Assembly (NCBI GenBank): GCA_037137575.1
Contig: JBAXKB010000007.1
Location: forward strand, 1 to 45,585
Direction of reading: 5' to 3'
Origin: UBA5976 sp037137575
GTDB taxonomy: Bacteria > Actinomycetota > Actinomycetes > S36-B12 > UBA5976
DNA length: 45,585 nucleotides
A model generated the notes under the pieces. It was given only the letters and a program-made list of their open reading frames with translations, had not been told where the DNA came from and did not search any database. This document shows, one piece after another, positions 30,199 to 38,073 of the stretch. How positions within the stretch are numbered: position 1 is the stretch's first letter; each line of letters opens with the position of its first letter. The position numbers and the translations under genes were made by a program.

Positions 30199-31490
30199 TA
30201 CTTCAAGAAACCTTCATAATTGCGTTGCTGTAGCTGACTTTCGATCTGCTTGACGGTATCCAAACCAACACCAACCATGATGAGCAAACTTGTTCCACCG
30301 AAGATGAAGCGCTTGCCAACACCGAGAACATCAAAGGCGATGTATGGGATTGTTGCAATCAGAGCTAGGTAGAGCGCACCCGGCAAGGTGATTCGGTTTA
30401 GCACGTACGCAAGGTAATCCGAAGTTGGCTTGCCTGCCCGAATTCCTGGAATGAATCCGCCGTACTGCTTCATGTCGTCTGCAACATCATCTGGATTGAA
30501 GGTGATTGAAACGTAGAAATAAGCAAAGAAAACGATAAGTAAGAAGTTAGCAATCAAGTAAGCCTGACGACCAGTTGCAAAATAGGTAAGAACCCACTGC
30601 GCCCAGCCAGCCTGCGAACCAGTCAACTGAACAACCAGCGAAGGTAAGTAAAGCAAGGATGAAGCGAAGATAACTGGAATAACGCCAGCCAAGTTCACCT
30701 TAATTGGCAAGTAGGTGGAAGTGCCTCCGTACGAGCGCCGACCAATCTGACGCTTCGCGTACTGCACTGGAATACGACGCTGAGCTTGCTCAACAAAGAC
30801 CACGGCTGCAATCGTCACCAAACCGATAGCCAATGTGACAGTGAACTTGAATGCGCCATCGATTTTAAAGATGTTCATCAACTGACCTGGGAAGGTTGCG
30901 ATGATTGATGTGAAAATCAAAATCGACATACCGTTGCCAACGCCGCGATCCGTTAGTAATTCACCAAGCCACATAATCATTGCCGTACCTGCAGTCATAA
31001 CAACAACCATGGTTAGCAGTACCTGGATTGACTGGTTTGGTACTAATTGCTCTGCACAACCGGAGAACAAACGCCCCGGTGTCCGAGCAAGTGTGATGAT
31101 TGTTGTTGACTGCAGAATTGCCAAACCAATGGTTAGGTAACGCGTGTACTGCGTGATTTTTGCTTGTCCTGACTGTCCTTCTTTTTTCAAAGTTTCAAGT
31201 CGGGGAATAACCACAGTAAGCAACTGAATAATGATGCTTGAGGTGATGTAGGGCATGATTCCCAGCGCAAATACCGAAAGCTGTAATAACGCGCCACCGC
31301 TGAACAAGTTGATCAAACCGTAGACGGAATTATCTTGAACCTGATTCAAACAAGTGTGGATAGCTGTGTAGCTAACGCCAGGAGTTGGCACAACTGAACC
31401 GACGCGGAATAACGCAATGACGCCTAAAGTGAATAGCAACTTCTTACGTAAGTCTGGCGTTCTAAACGCCGCAGCAAACGCACTAAGCAT
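30198..31490 (-). CDS. secY: Preprotein translocase subunit SecY
   Basis: Central channel of the Sec translocon, 430 residues with ten TM helices. Diagnostic parts are FRTPDLRKKLLFTLGVIALFRVGSVVPTPGV, FALGIMPYITSSIIIQLL, the cytoplasmic loop AQRRIPVQYAKRQIG, and the C-terminal FIFGGTSLLIMVGVGLDTVKQIESQL with the conserved LQQRNYEGFL end. Shine-Dalgarno GGGAGG precedes the ATG. Order rplO-secY-adk-map is standard. Confidence 0.98.
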   Translation of the reverse strand: MLSAFAAAFRTPDLRKKLLFTLGVIALFRVGSVVPTPGVSYTAIHTCLNQVQDNSVYGLINLFSGGALLQLSVFALGIMPYITSSIIIQLLTVVIPRLETLKKEGQSGQAKITQYTRYLTIGLAILQSTTIITLARTPGRLFSGCAEQLVPNQSIQVLLTMVVVMTAGTAMIMWLGELLTDRGVGNGMSILIFTSIIATFPGQLMNIFKIDGAFKFTVTLAIGLVTIAAVVFVEQAQRRIPVQYAKRQIGRRSYGGTSTYLPIKVNLAGVIPVIFASSLLYLPSLVVQLTGSQAGWAQWVLTYFATGRQAYLIANFLLIVFFAYFYVSITFNPDDVADDMKQYGGFIPGIRAGKPTSDYLAYVLNRITLPGALYLALIATIPYIAFDVLGVGKRFIFGGTSLLIMVGVGLDTVKQIESQLQQRNYEGFLK

Positions 31491-31521
31491 TGGTGCCTCC
31501 CGGTGGTTGAGTTAAGTCGAA

Positions 31522-31962
31522 CTAAATCGTTGTTACAGTGCCGCCGGCAGCAGCAATCTTGCTCTTTGCTGAATCCGAGAATGCATTCGCGCTCACATTT
31601 ACTGCAACACTGATGTCACCCTGGCCAAGAACCTTGACTAGTTCGCCCTTGCGAACAGCGCCAGCCTTAACCAAGTCCAAGATTGAGATGTCGCCACCTT
31701 GTGGGAACAAGGCGTTGATCTGTGCCACGTTAACAACCTGGAACTCAACCCGGAATGGATTCTTGAAGCCCTTTAGCTTTGGCGAACGCATGTGAAGTGG
31801 CATCTGGCCACCTTCAAAACGCTGGGGCACCTGATAACGAGCCTTTGTACCTTTGGTACCACGACCTGCTGTCTTACCCTTGCTGCCTTCACCACGACCG
31901 ACGCGGGTCTTAGCTGTCTTGCTACCTGGAGCAGGACGAAGATGATGAACCTTGAGAGTCAT
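31522..31962 (-). CDS. rplO: 50S ribosomal protein L15
   Basis: Late-assembly 50S protein, 146 residues. N-terminal HHLRPAPGSKTAKTRVGRGEGSKGKTAGRGTKG is the glycine-rich RNA-binding extension; GGQMPLHMRSPKLKGFKN and the globular C-terminus follow. The ATG overlaps the rpmD stop by one base (TAATG). Confidence 0.98.
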   Translation of the reverse strand: MTLKVHHLRPAPGSKTAKTRVGRGEGSKGKTAGRGTKGTKARYQVPQRFEGGQMPLHMRSPKLKGFKNPFRVEFQVVNVAQINALFPQGGDISILDLVKAGAVRKGELVKVLGQGDISVAVNVSANAFSDSAKSKIAAAGGTVTTI

Positions 31963-32147
31963 TATTTGACCTCCTCGACTACGACCAGATGACGAACCGC
32001 ATTGACCATGCCAAGGATTTCTGGACGTGCTTCCTTAACAATTGAATCGCCAATGTGCTTTAGACCTAGTGAACGAAGCGAATCGCGCTGATTCTGCTTG
32101 CCACCAATTTCAGACTTGATCTGAGTTACTTTGATCTGTGCAGCCAT
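31962..32147 (-). CDS. rpmD: 50S ribosomal protein L30
   Basis: A 61-residue protein: IKVTQIKSEIGGKQNQRDSLRSLGLKHIGDSIV is the L30 core and PEILGMVNAVRHLVVVEEV the end. One-base overlaps with both rpsE and rplO (TAATG) make the three genes a coupled group. Confidence 0.97.
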   Translation of the reverse strand: MAAQIKVTQIKSEIGGKQNQRDSLRSLGLKHIGDSIVKEARPEILGMVNAVRHLVVVEEVK

Positions 32148-32755
32148 TACGCACCAACCTTCTGAGCACTTGCTCGCAACAATGCTGCCGGAGCAACATC
32201 TTCAACTGGCAGGCCACGACGAGCAGCGACCTGTTCTGGGCGCTCAAGCAACTTAAGCGCAGCTACGGTTGCATGGACAATGTTGATTGCGTTGTCTGAA
32301 CCAAGTGACTTGCTCAGTACATCGTGAATGCCAGCGCACTCAAGTACGGCGCGAACCGGGCCACCAGCAATAACACCAGTACCTGGAGCAGCCGGACGAA
32401 GCATGACAACACCAGCAGCAGCCTCACCCTTTACTGGGTGTGGGATTGTGCGTTGAATGCGCGGAACATCAAAGAAATTCTTCTTTGCTTCCTCAACACC
32501 CTTAGCAATAGCTGCTGGCACTTCTTTGGCTTTACCGTAGCCAACGCCAACTTTGCCATTGCCATCGCCAACGACAACTAGAGCGGTGAAGCTAAAGCGA
32601 CGACCACCCTTAACTACCTTTGACACACGGTTGATTGTGACAACGCGCTCGATGAACGGACTCTTCTCGGCAGGTGCCTGCCCACGACGATCGCCATCAC
32701 GACGGTCACGACGTTCGCCGCCTTCGCGACTTTCGCCTCGCTGATTTCCAGCCAT
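32147..32755 (-). CDS. rpsE: 30S ribosomal protein S5
   Basis: Decoding-accuracy protein, 202 residues. The core from about residue 35 (ERVVTINRVSKVVKGGRRFSFTALVVVGDGNGKVGVGYGKAKEV, then GVIAGGPVRAVLECAGI) is standard. The first 34 residues are an Arg/Gly/Glu/Asp-rich extension (GESREGGERRDRRDGDRRGQ), commonly seen in actinobacterial S5 and probably disordered. Confidence 0.98.
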   Translation of the reverse strand: MAGNQRGESREGGERRDRRDGDRRGQAPAEKSPFIERVVTINRVSKVVKGGRRFSFTALVVVGDGNGKVGVGYGKAKEVPAAIAKGVEEAKKNFFDVPRIQRTIPHPVKGEAAAGVVMLRPAAPGTGVIAGGPVRAVLECAGIHDVLSKSLGSDNAINIVHATVAALKLLERPEQVAARRGLPVEDVAPAALLRASAQKVGA

Positions 32756-32782
32756 AACTCGTTTTCCCTCTTCCCTGGAGAT

Positions 32783-33163
32783 CTAAAACTCGAGGCCGCC
32801 CTCGCGGGCGCCATCTGCTAGGGCCGCAACGCGACCGTGATATTTGTTTCCACCGCGGTCAAAAACCACAGTATCTACACCAGCTGCTTTTGCACGTGAT
32901 GCAACAAGTTTGCCTACTTCGCGAGCCTTATCTGATTTAGCAGATGCGGCTACTCGCAAATCTTTTTCCATTGTGGAAGCAGAAGCCAGTGTCTGACCAA
33001 CTGTGTCATCTACAACCTGCACAAACATATGGCGTGCAGAGCGAGTGATGACTAGACGCGGACGCGCCGTTGTTCCAGTTACCTTCTTGCGAACACGAGT
33101 ATGACGGCGTTTACGAGCAACAGCTTTCTTGTTACCTGAACCTAATTTGGTTACGACAGACAT
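32783..33163 (-). CDS. rplR: 50S ribosomal protein L18
   Basis: Carries 5S rRNA into the 50S subunit with L5, 126 residues. KRRHTRVRKKVTGTTARPRLVITRSARHMFVQVVDD and the C-terminal VFDRGGNKYHGRVAALADGAREGGLEF are diagnostic. ATG overlaps the rplF stop by one base. Confidence 0.98.
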   Translation of the reverse strand: MSVVTKLGSGNKKAVARKRRHTRVRKKVTGTTARPRLVITRSARHMFVQVVDDTVGQTLASASTMEKDLRVAASAKSDKAREVGKLVASRAKAAGVDTVVFDRGGNKYHGRVAALADGAREGGLEF

Positions 33164-33705
33164 TACTTCTTACCTGCCTTTCCAGCCTTGCGACGAATAA
33201 TTTCGCCCTGATAACGGATGCCTTTTGCTTTATATGGATCTGGTTTGCGAAGTTTGCGAATGTTCGCTGATACTTCGCCGACAAGTTGCTTGTCGATGCC
33301 GGATACCTGAAAACGAGTTGGGGTTTCAACATTGAAGTTGATGCCATTTGGTGCATCCACTTTGACTGGGTGACTGAAACCAAGCGCGAACTCTAAGGTG
33401 TTCCCAGCTAGCGCAACACGGTAACCAGTACCCGAGATTTCCAAGGTTTTGCTATAACCATCGGTTACACCAATAATCATGTTGGCAATCAAGGTACGAG
33501 TAAGACCATGAAGTGAACGGCTTACCCGCTCATCATCTGGACGAACAACAGAAATCTGTCCATCTTCAGCGCGCTGCGCGACGATTGGCTCAGCAACAGT
33601 GTGGCTCAAAGTTCCCTTTGGACCCTTGACCGTAACTACAGAACCATCGATGGTGATTTCAACGCCAGTTGGAACTGGAATCGGTAAACGACCAATACGT
33701 GACAT
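33163..33705 (-). CDS. rplF: 50S ribosomal protein L6
   Basis: Two-domain protein near the factor-binding centre, 180 residues. MSRIGRLPIPVPTGVEITIDG opens it; SRSLHGLTRTLIANMIIGVTDGYSKTLEISGTGYR and the C-terminal KPDPYKAKGIRYQGEIIRRKAGKAGKK are the classic segments. Twelve bases separate it from rpsH. Confidence 0.98.
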   Translation of the reverse strand: MSRIGRLPIPVPTGVEITIDGSVVTVKGPKGTLSHTVAEPIVAQRAEDGQISVVRPDDERVSRSLHGLTRTLIANMIIGVTDGYSKTLEISGTGYRVALAGNTLEFALGFSHPVKVDAPNGINFNVETPTRFQVSGIDKQLVGEVSANIRKLRKPDPYKAKGIRYQGEIIRRKAGKAGKK

Positions 33706-33716
33706 GTCAGACCCGC

Positions 33717-33731
33717 CCTACCAGACGTAGG
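33717..33731 (-). other. Short hairpin at the rpsH stop codon
   Basis: CCTAC and GTAGG pair around a 5-nt loop; the TAG stop is in the 3' arm. Five pairs, chance possible. Confidence 0.3.
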
Positions 33732-34116
33732 CGAGGACTTCCCCACCTACACCCTTCGACTCGCACTGACGGTCAGTTAGTAGACCGGTAGATGTTGAAA
33801 TAATTGCAACACCAAGGCCACCAAGTACGCGCGGAAGCGCGCTGCTCTTGGCGTAAACACGCAAGCCTGGCTTGGAGACACGACGTACACCAGCGATTGA
33901 CTTCTCGCGGTTTGGTCCGTACTTCAAATCAATGTTGAGGCTCTTGCCTACAGTTTCATCAGCAACGGTGAAACCGCCGATGTAACCTTCGCGCTTCAAA
34001 ATCTCAGCAATATGCTCTTTGATTTTGGAGTGCGGCATAGAGACCGACTCTTTGTGAGCCGAATTTGCATTACGCACACGCGTTAGCATGTCCGCAATCG
34101 GATCGGTCATTGTCAT
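33718..34116 (-). CDS. rpsH: 30S ribosomal protein S8
   Basis: Primary 16S rRNA-binding protein of the central domain, 132 residues. MTMTDPIADMLTRVRNANSAHKE is the family start; the C-terminal RRVSKPGLRVYAKSSALPRVLGGLGVAIISTSTGLLTDRQ is diagnostic. In E. coli S8 represses the spc operon by binding near rplE. A hairpin lies just upstream here. Confidence 0.98.
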   Translation of the reverse strand: MTMTDPIADMLTRVRNANSAHKESVSMPHSKIKEHIAEILKREGYIGGFTVADETVGKSLNIDLKYGPNREKSIAGVRRVSKPGLRVYAKSSALPRVLGGLGVAIISTSTGLLTDRQCESKGVGGEVLAYVW

Positions 34117-34133
34117 TGGCTTTTCGCCCTTCT

Positions 34134-34163
34134 CACCGCGGTATCCTCTTCGGACCTACGGTG
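34134..34163 (-). other. Hairpin between rpsN and rpsH
   Basis: CACCG and CGGTG form the outer stem; inside, GGTCC and GGATACC pair with a two-base bulge around GAAGA. It sits 18 nt before the rpsH ATG and 10 nt after the rpsN stop. Candidate site for S8 control or message processing. Confidence 0.45.
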
Positions 34164-34172
34164 CGTTGTTGT

Positions 34173-34358
34173 TTACCAGGAGCTCTTAGTGATACCGGGA
34201 AGTTCACCACGGTGTGCCATCTCACGGAAGCACACGCGGCAAAGGCCGAACTTACGGTAGACAGCGTGTGGACGTCCACAACGCTGGCATCGGGTGTAGC
34301 CACGCACTTTGAATTTCGGAGTGCGTTCTGCTTGATTGCGTAGACCGGTTTTTGCCAT
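34173..34358 (-). CDS. rpsZ: 30S ribosomal protein S14 type Z
   Basis: The short, zinc-binding S14, 61 residues. CxxC pairs CQRC (24-27) and CRVC (40-43) hold the zinc, so this is the C+ form; MAKTGLRNQAERTPKFKVRGYTRC and the end GELPGITKSSW are typical. Four bases downstream of rplE. Confidence 0.97.
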   Translation of the reverse strand: MAKTGLRNQAERTPKFKVRGYTRCQRCGRPHAVYRKFGLCRVCFREMAHRGELPGITKSSW

Positions 34359-34361
34359 GGC

Positions 34362-34925
34362 TTAAGCCTCCTTAAACGGGAAGCCCAGTTGCTTTAGCAA
34401 AGCTCGGCCTTCTTCATCGTTAGCTGCTGTAGTAACTAGCGTGATATCCATACCGCGCTGGCGATCAACAGAATCCTGATTGATTTCGTGGAACATAACC
34501 TGCTCGGTTAAACCGAAGGTGTAGTTTCCGCGACCATCGAACTGCTTTGGCGATAAGCCACGGAAGTCCCTGATACGAGGAAGTGCAAGGGTAAGTAGGC
34601 GGTCTAGGAATTCCCACATACGATCGCCACGAAGGGTCACGTGTGCGCCGATTGGCATACCTTCACGAAGTTTGAACTGGGCGATAGAAAGACGAGCCTT
34701 AGTTACCTGTGGCTTCTGACCAGTGATTGCAGTTAGGTCGCGAATTGCGCCTTCAATCAACTTAGAGTCACGAGCAGCTTCACCAACACCCATGTTTACA
34801 ACGATCTTGGTTAGACCAGGAACCTGCATTGGGTTGGTGAAATTGAACTCAGTCGTAAGCGCTGGCACGATTTCTGCCCGGTAACGCGCCTTTAGGCGTG
34901 GAACTTCAGTAGTTGCGCTTGACAT
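34362..34925 (-). CDS. rplE: 50S ribosomal protein L5
   Basis: 5S rRNA-binding protein of the central protuberance, 187 residues. MQVPGLTKIVVNMGVGEAARDSKLIEGAI, AKARLSIAQFKLREGMPIGAHVTLRG-like segment and RDFRGLSPKQFDGRGNYTFGLTEQ are diagnostic. One-base overlap (TAATG) with rplX. Confidence 0.98.
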   Translation of the reverse strand: MSSATTEVPRLKARYRAEIVPALTTEFNFTNPMQVPGLTKIVVNMGVGEAARDSKLIEGAIRDLTAITGQKPQVTKARLSIAQFKLREGMPIGAHVTLRGDRMWEFLDRLLTLALPRIRDFRGLSPKQFDGRGNYTFGLTEQVMFHEINQDSVDRQRGMDITLVTTAANDEEGRALLKQLGFPFKEA

Positions 34926-35272
34926 TAGATGTCCTTTCCGGTGCGACGAGCAACCCGAACGCCACGTGAGCCTTCGTAAGTTGTGCCATCTGCACGAGTC
35001 TTTGTTACGTCATCGCGACGGGCACCAACGCGAGTTGGCTTTCCATCAACAATTAACTGAACGTTTGAAACGTTAATTGGCGCTTCAACAGTTTCGATTC
35101 CGCCAACAACAGCACCACGAGCTGTGGTTGACTGGCGTACGTGACGCTTCATGCGGTTAACGCCTTCAACAATTATCTTGTTGGTGTCGGCATTAACAGA
35201 AAGAACTGTGCCGCGCACACCCTTATCTTTACCTGCGATTACTAGTACTTCATCACCAGTTTTAATTTTCAT
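34925..35272 (-). CDS. rplX: 50S ribosomal protein L24
   Basis: Assembly initiator protein, 115 residues, with the KOW motif at the N-terminus (GDEVLVIAGKDKGVRGTVLSV). VEGVNRMKRHVRQ and PTRVGARRDDVTKTR follow. Coupled by one-base overlaps on both sides. Confidence 0.98.
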   Translation of the reverse strand: MKIKTGDEVLVIAGKDKGVRGTVLSVNADTNKIIVEGVNRMKRHVRQSTTARGAVVGGIETVEAPINVSNVQLIVDGKPTRVGARRDDVTKTRADGTTYEGSRGVRVARRTGKDI

Positions 35273-35640
35273 TACACAACCTCCGGCGCTAATGAAATGA
35301 TCTTCATGAATTTCTTGTCACGAAGCTCACGGCCAACCGGGCCGAAGATACGCGTACCGCGAGGTTCGCCATCAGCTTTCAAAATCACGGCAGCGTTTTC
35401 ATCAAACTTGATGTACGAACCATCTGGACGACGACGTTCCTTTGTAGTGCGAACTACAACGGCTTTCACGACGTCACCCTTCTTTACGTTGCCGCCTGGG
35501 ATTGCATCCTTAACGGTGGCAACAACAATGTCACCAATTCCGGCGTAGCGACGCGCTGAACCACCCAACACGCGAATAACCAAGATTTCCTTGGCTCCGG
35601 TGTTGTCAGCAACACGAAGTCGCGACTCTTGCTGAATCAC
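35272..35640 (-). CDS. rplN: 50S ribosomal protein L14
   Basis: Intersubunit-bridge protein, 122 residues. MIQQESRLRVADNTGAKEILVIRVLGG is the family start; VVRTTKERRRPDGSYIKFDENAAVIL and the end GRELRDKKFMKIISLAPEVV confirm it. Confidence 0.98.
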   Translation of the reverse strand: MIQQESRLRVADNTGAKEILVIRVLGGSARRYAGIGDIVVATVKDAIPGGNVKKGDVVKAVVVRTTKERRRPDGSYIKFDENAAVILKADGEPRGTRIFGPVGRELRDKKFMKIISLAPEVV

Positions 35641-35655
35641 TTTGTTCCCCTACCC

Positions 35656-35922
35656 CTACTTGGCTTTCTCGAGAATCTCGACCATGCGCCAGCGCTTTGT
35701 AGCACTTAGCGGACGAGTTTCCATTAACAAAACACGATCTCCGATACCAGCACTATTGGTCTCGTCATGCGCCTTCAACTTGCTGGTGCGACGAACAACT
35801 TTGCCGTACAACGGGTGCTTAAACCGGTCCTCAACTGCAACAACGATGGTTTTATCCATCTTGTCGCTTACTACTAGACCTTCGCGAACCTTACGGTCCC
35901 CGCGCTCTAATTCTTCACTCAT
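35656..35922 (-). CDS. rpsQ: 30S ribosomal protein S17
   Basis: Primary 16S-binding protein, 88 residues. EGLVVSDKMDKTIVVAVEDRFKHPLYGKVVRRTSKLKAHDE is the OB-fold core and PLSATKRWRMVEILEKAK the C-terminus. ATG overlaps the rpmC stop by four bases (ATGA). Confidence 0.98.
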   Translation of the reverse strand: MSEELERGDRKVREGLVVSDKMDKTIVVAVEDRFKHPLYGKVVRRTSKLKAHDETNSAGIGDRVLLMETRPLSATKRWRMVEILEKAK

Positions 35923-36152
35923 GCGCTAACCTCGCTGCTTTCAACTGGTGTGATACCGAGTTCGCGTTCACGCATTACGGTGTAAACGCGTGCGATGTCC
36001 TTGCGGACAATACGCAAACGACCATGGCTTTCAAGCTGGCCAGTGGCTGCCTGAAAACGTAGGTTGAACAATTCTTCTTTGGCTTCAAGTAACTTCGAAA
36101 CTAGCTCGTCGTTAGCAAGACCACGCAAATCACTTACGGTTGTCGTAGCCAT
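35919..36152 (-). CDS. rpmC: 50S ribosomal protein L29
   Basis: Helical protein at the exit of the peptide tunnel, 77 residues. LRGLANDELVSKLLEAKEELFNLRFQAATGQLESHGRLRIVRKDIARV is the family core. The start is ATG 36150-36152, overlapping the rplP stop (TAATG); an open frame runs ten codons further upstream but those codons belong to rplP. Confidence 0.97.
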   Translation of the reverse strand: MATTTVSDLRGLANDELVSKLLEAKEELFNLRFQAATGQLESHGRLRIVRKDIARVYTVMRERELGITPVESSEVSA

Positions 36153-36565
36153 TAGATTTCCTCTCGGGCCACAATGCGGCACTTCATCGGCAATTTGTGC
36201 ATTGCGCGAGTAAGTGCTTCATGAGCGACCTTTTCGTTCGGGTACGCAATTTCAAACATCACGCGACCTGGCTTAACGTTGGCGACCCACCATTCAGGTG
36301 AACCTTTACCAGAACCCATTCGAGTTTCAGCTGGCTTCTTAGTAAGTGGACGGTCTGGATAAATGTTGATCCAGACTTTTCCACCACGACGAATGTGACG
36401 AGTCATAGCGATACGCGCAGATTCAATCTGACGGTTGGTTACGTATGCAGGCTCAATCGCTTGCAAACCCCATTGACCGAAAGTAACTGCGTTTCCGCCC
36501 TTAGATGCGCCTGAGCGATCTGGGTGATGCTGCTTACGGTGCTTTACGCGACGTGGAATTAACAT
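36152..36565 (-). CDS. rplP: 50S ribosomal protein L16
   Basis: Sits near the A-site tRNA elbow, 137 residues. MLIPRRVKHRKQHHPDRSGASKGGNAVTFGQWGLQA is the standard opening; MGSGKGSPEWWVANVKPGRVMFEI and the end KLPMKCRIVAREEI are diagnostic. Two bases after rpsC. Confidence 0.98.
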   Translation of the reverse strand: MLIPRRVKHRKQHHPDRSGASKGGNAVTFGQWGLQAIEPAYVTNRQIESARIAMTRHIRRGGKVWINIYPDRPLTKKPAETRMGSGKGSPEWWVANVKPGRVMFEIAYPNEKVAHEALTRAMHKLPMKCRIVAREEI

Positions 36566-36567
36566 GC

Positions 36568-37344
36568 TTATGCCCCTTCCGTTACTGCGGCAGCTACTGG
36601 TTCAGCAGCAACTGGCGCGGCGCTTTCTGTTCGTGGCGCACGTGGAGTACGTGGAGCTTTACCGGCACGAGCCGCTGCAGCTGCCTGCTCACGCTCTGCG
36701 CGTGAACCAAGAGCGTCACCCTTGTAAATCCAAACCTTCACGCCGATACGACCGAATGTGGTGCGTGCCTCGTAGAAGCCGTAATCGATATCCGCGCGAA
36801 GTGTGTGCAATGGCACGCGACCTTCGCGGTAGAACTCACGACGACTCATTTCAGCGCCACCAAGACGACCGGAAACCTGAATACGAATTCCCTTTGCGCC
36901 TGACTTAAGCGCACTTTGCATACCCTTTTTCATCGCACGACGGAATGAAACACGGCTAGAAAGCTGTTCGGCAACACCCTGAGCAACAAGCTGTGCGTCA
37001 ATTTCTGGATTCTTTACTTCCAGAACGTTCAGCTGAACCTGCTTGCCAGTTAGTTTTTCCAAACGGCCACGAAGGACATCTGCTGCTTCGCCGCGGCGAC
37101 CGATAACGATGCCTGGACGCGCTGTATGAATGTCTACGCGAACACGATCACGGGTGCGCTCGATTTCGACACGAGAAATACCGGCTCGCTCCATGCCCTC
37201 AGACATAAGCGCGCGGATTTTCACATCTTCAGCCACATAGTCGCGGTAACGCTCGCCCTTTTTCTGGGAATCTGCGAACCACTTCGAGCGGTAATCCGTT
37301 GTAATACCTAGGCGGAAACCATAGGGATTAATTTTTTGACCCAC
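36568..37344 (-). CDS. rpsC: 30S ribosomal protein S3 with Ala-rich tail
   Basis: Head protein at the mRNA entry channel, 258 residues. MGQKINPYGFRLGI opens it; the KH domain around VDIHTARPGIVIGRRGEAADVLRG and the C-terminal domain with MKKGMQSALKSGAKGIRIQVSGRLGGAEMSR follow. The last 45 residues are Ala/Pro/Arg/Val-rich (AARAGKAPRTPRAPRTESAAP), longer than in E. coli. Confidence 0.98.
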   Translation of the reverse strand: MGQKINPYGFRLGITTDYRSKWFADSQKKGERYRDYVAEDVKIRALMSEGMERAGISRVEIERTRDRVRVDIHTARPGIVIGRRGEAADVLRGRLEKLTGKQVQLNVLEVKNPEIDAQLVAQGVAEQLSSRVSFRRAMKKGMQSALKSGAKGIRIQVSGRLGGAEMSRREFYREGRVPLHTLRADIDYGFYEARTTFGRIGVKVWIYKGDALGSRAEREQAAAAARAGKAPRTPRAPRTESAAPVAAEPVAAAVTEGA

Positions 37345-37346
37345 GA

Positions 37347-37721
37347 TTAACCCTTCTTCTGAGAATCAGCGTTAACTGATTCGACTATGACGGTGATATG
37401 ACTTGTACGCTTTAGAATCTGGCTGGCACGACCCTGAGCGCGAGGACGGAAACGCTTCATGGTGGGACCTTCATCAACATAAGCCTCGGTGATCACCAAG
37501 GTACGCGGATCTAAGTTGTAATTATTTTTGGCGTTAGCAACAGCACTATCTAGTACCTTGCCGATCGGTTCGCTTGCAGTCTGTGGCGCGAAACGTAACA
37601 GTGTCTGCGCCTCAGCTGCAGACATGCCTCGAATCAAGTTGATAACGCGGCGCGCCTTTTGTGGCGTAACACGTACAAACCGTGCCGATGCACGCGCCGA
37701 GTTAATTGCGGCAGCTTCCAT
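37347..37721 (-). CDS. rplV: 50S ribosomal protein L22
   Basis: Lines the peptide tunnel near the macrolide site, 124 residues. ARFVRVTPQKARRVINLIRGMSAAEAQTLLRFAP is the core, the tunnel loop is GPTMKRFRPRAQGRASQILKRTSHITVIV. Separated from rpsS by 59 bp that hold a strong hairpin. Confidence 0.98.
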   Translation of the reverse strand: MEAAAINSARASARFVRVTPQKARRVINLIRGMSAAEAQTLLRFAPQTASEPIGKVLDSAVANAKNNYNLDPRTLVITEAYVDEGPTMKRFRPRAQGRASQILKRTSHITVIVESVNADSQKKG

Positions 37722-37762
37722 CAGTGTCCCCTATGCTCTCTCTACTTCAAAAATTTCTCTAG

Positions 37763-37788
37763 GCAAATAGTGCGTGTGCACTACTTGC
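37763..37788 (-). other. Strong hairpin across the rpsS stop codon
   Basis: In the mRNA GCAAGTAGTGC pairs with GCACTATTTGC over 11 positions around the loop ACAC. One pair is a G-U wobble that would be a mismatch on the other strand. The TAG stop of rpsS is inside the 5' arm. T5 occurs ten bases after the stem, too far for a standard terminator. Confidence 0.6.
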
Positions 37789-38062
37789 GCTTGGCCTTAC
37801 GATCGTCCTTAACGTGACCTTTGAAGGTACGTGTTGGAGCGAATTCACCAAGCTTGTGGCCAACCATGTCTTCAGTTACGAAAACTGGAACATGCTTGCG
37901 GCCGTCGTGCACTGCCAAAGTATGGCCGAGCATTGCAGGCGAGATAACCGAGCGACGTGACCAGGTCTTGATCACATTCTTGGTTCCCTTGGCGTTCTGA
38001 TCGTCTACCTTCTTCTGAAGGTGGCCATCAATAAACGGACCTTTTTTCAAACTACGTGGCAC
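37781..38062 (-). CDS. rpsS: 30S ribosomal protein S19
   Basis: Head protein, 93 residues. MPRSLKKGPFIDGHLQKKVDDQN and TWSRRSVISPAMLGHTLAVHDGRKHVPVFVTEDMVGHKLGEFAPTRTF are classic. Its stop codon lies inside an 11-bp hairpin that runs into the gap before rplV. Confidence 0.98.
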   Translation of the reverse strand: MPRSLKKGPFIDGHLQKKVDDQNAKGTKNVIKTWSRRSVISPAMLGHTLAVHDGRKHVPVFVTEDMVGHKLGEFAPTRTFKGHVKDDRKAKRK

Positions 38063-38073
38063 TGCAAATACTC

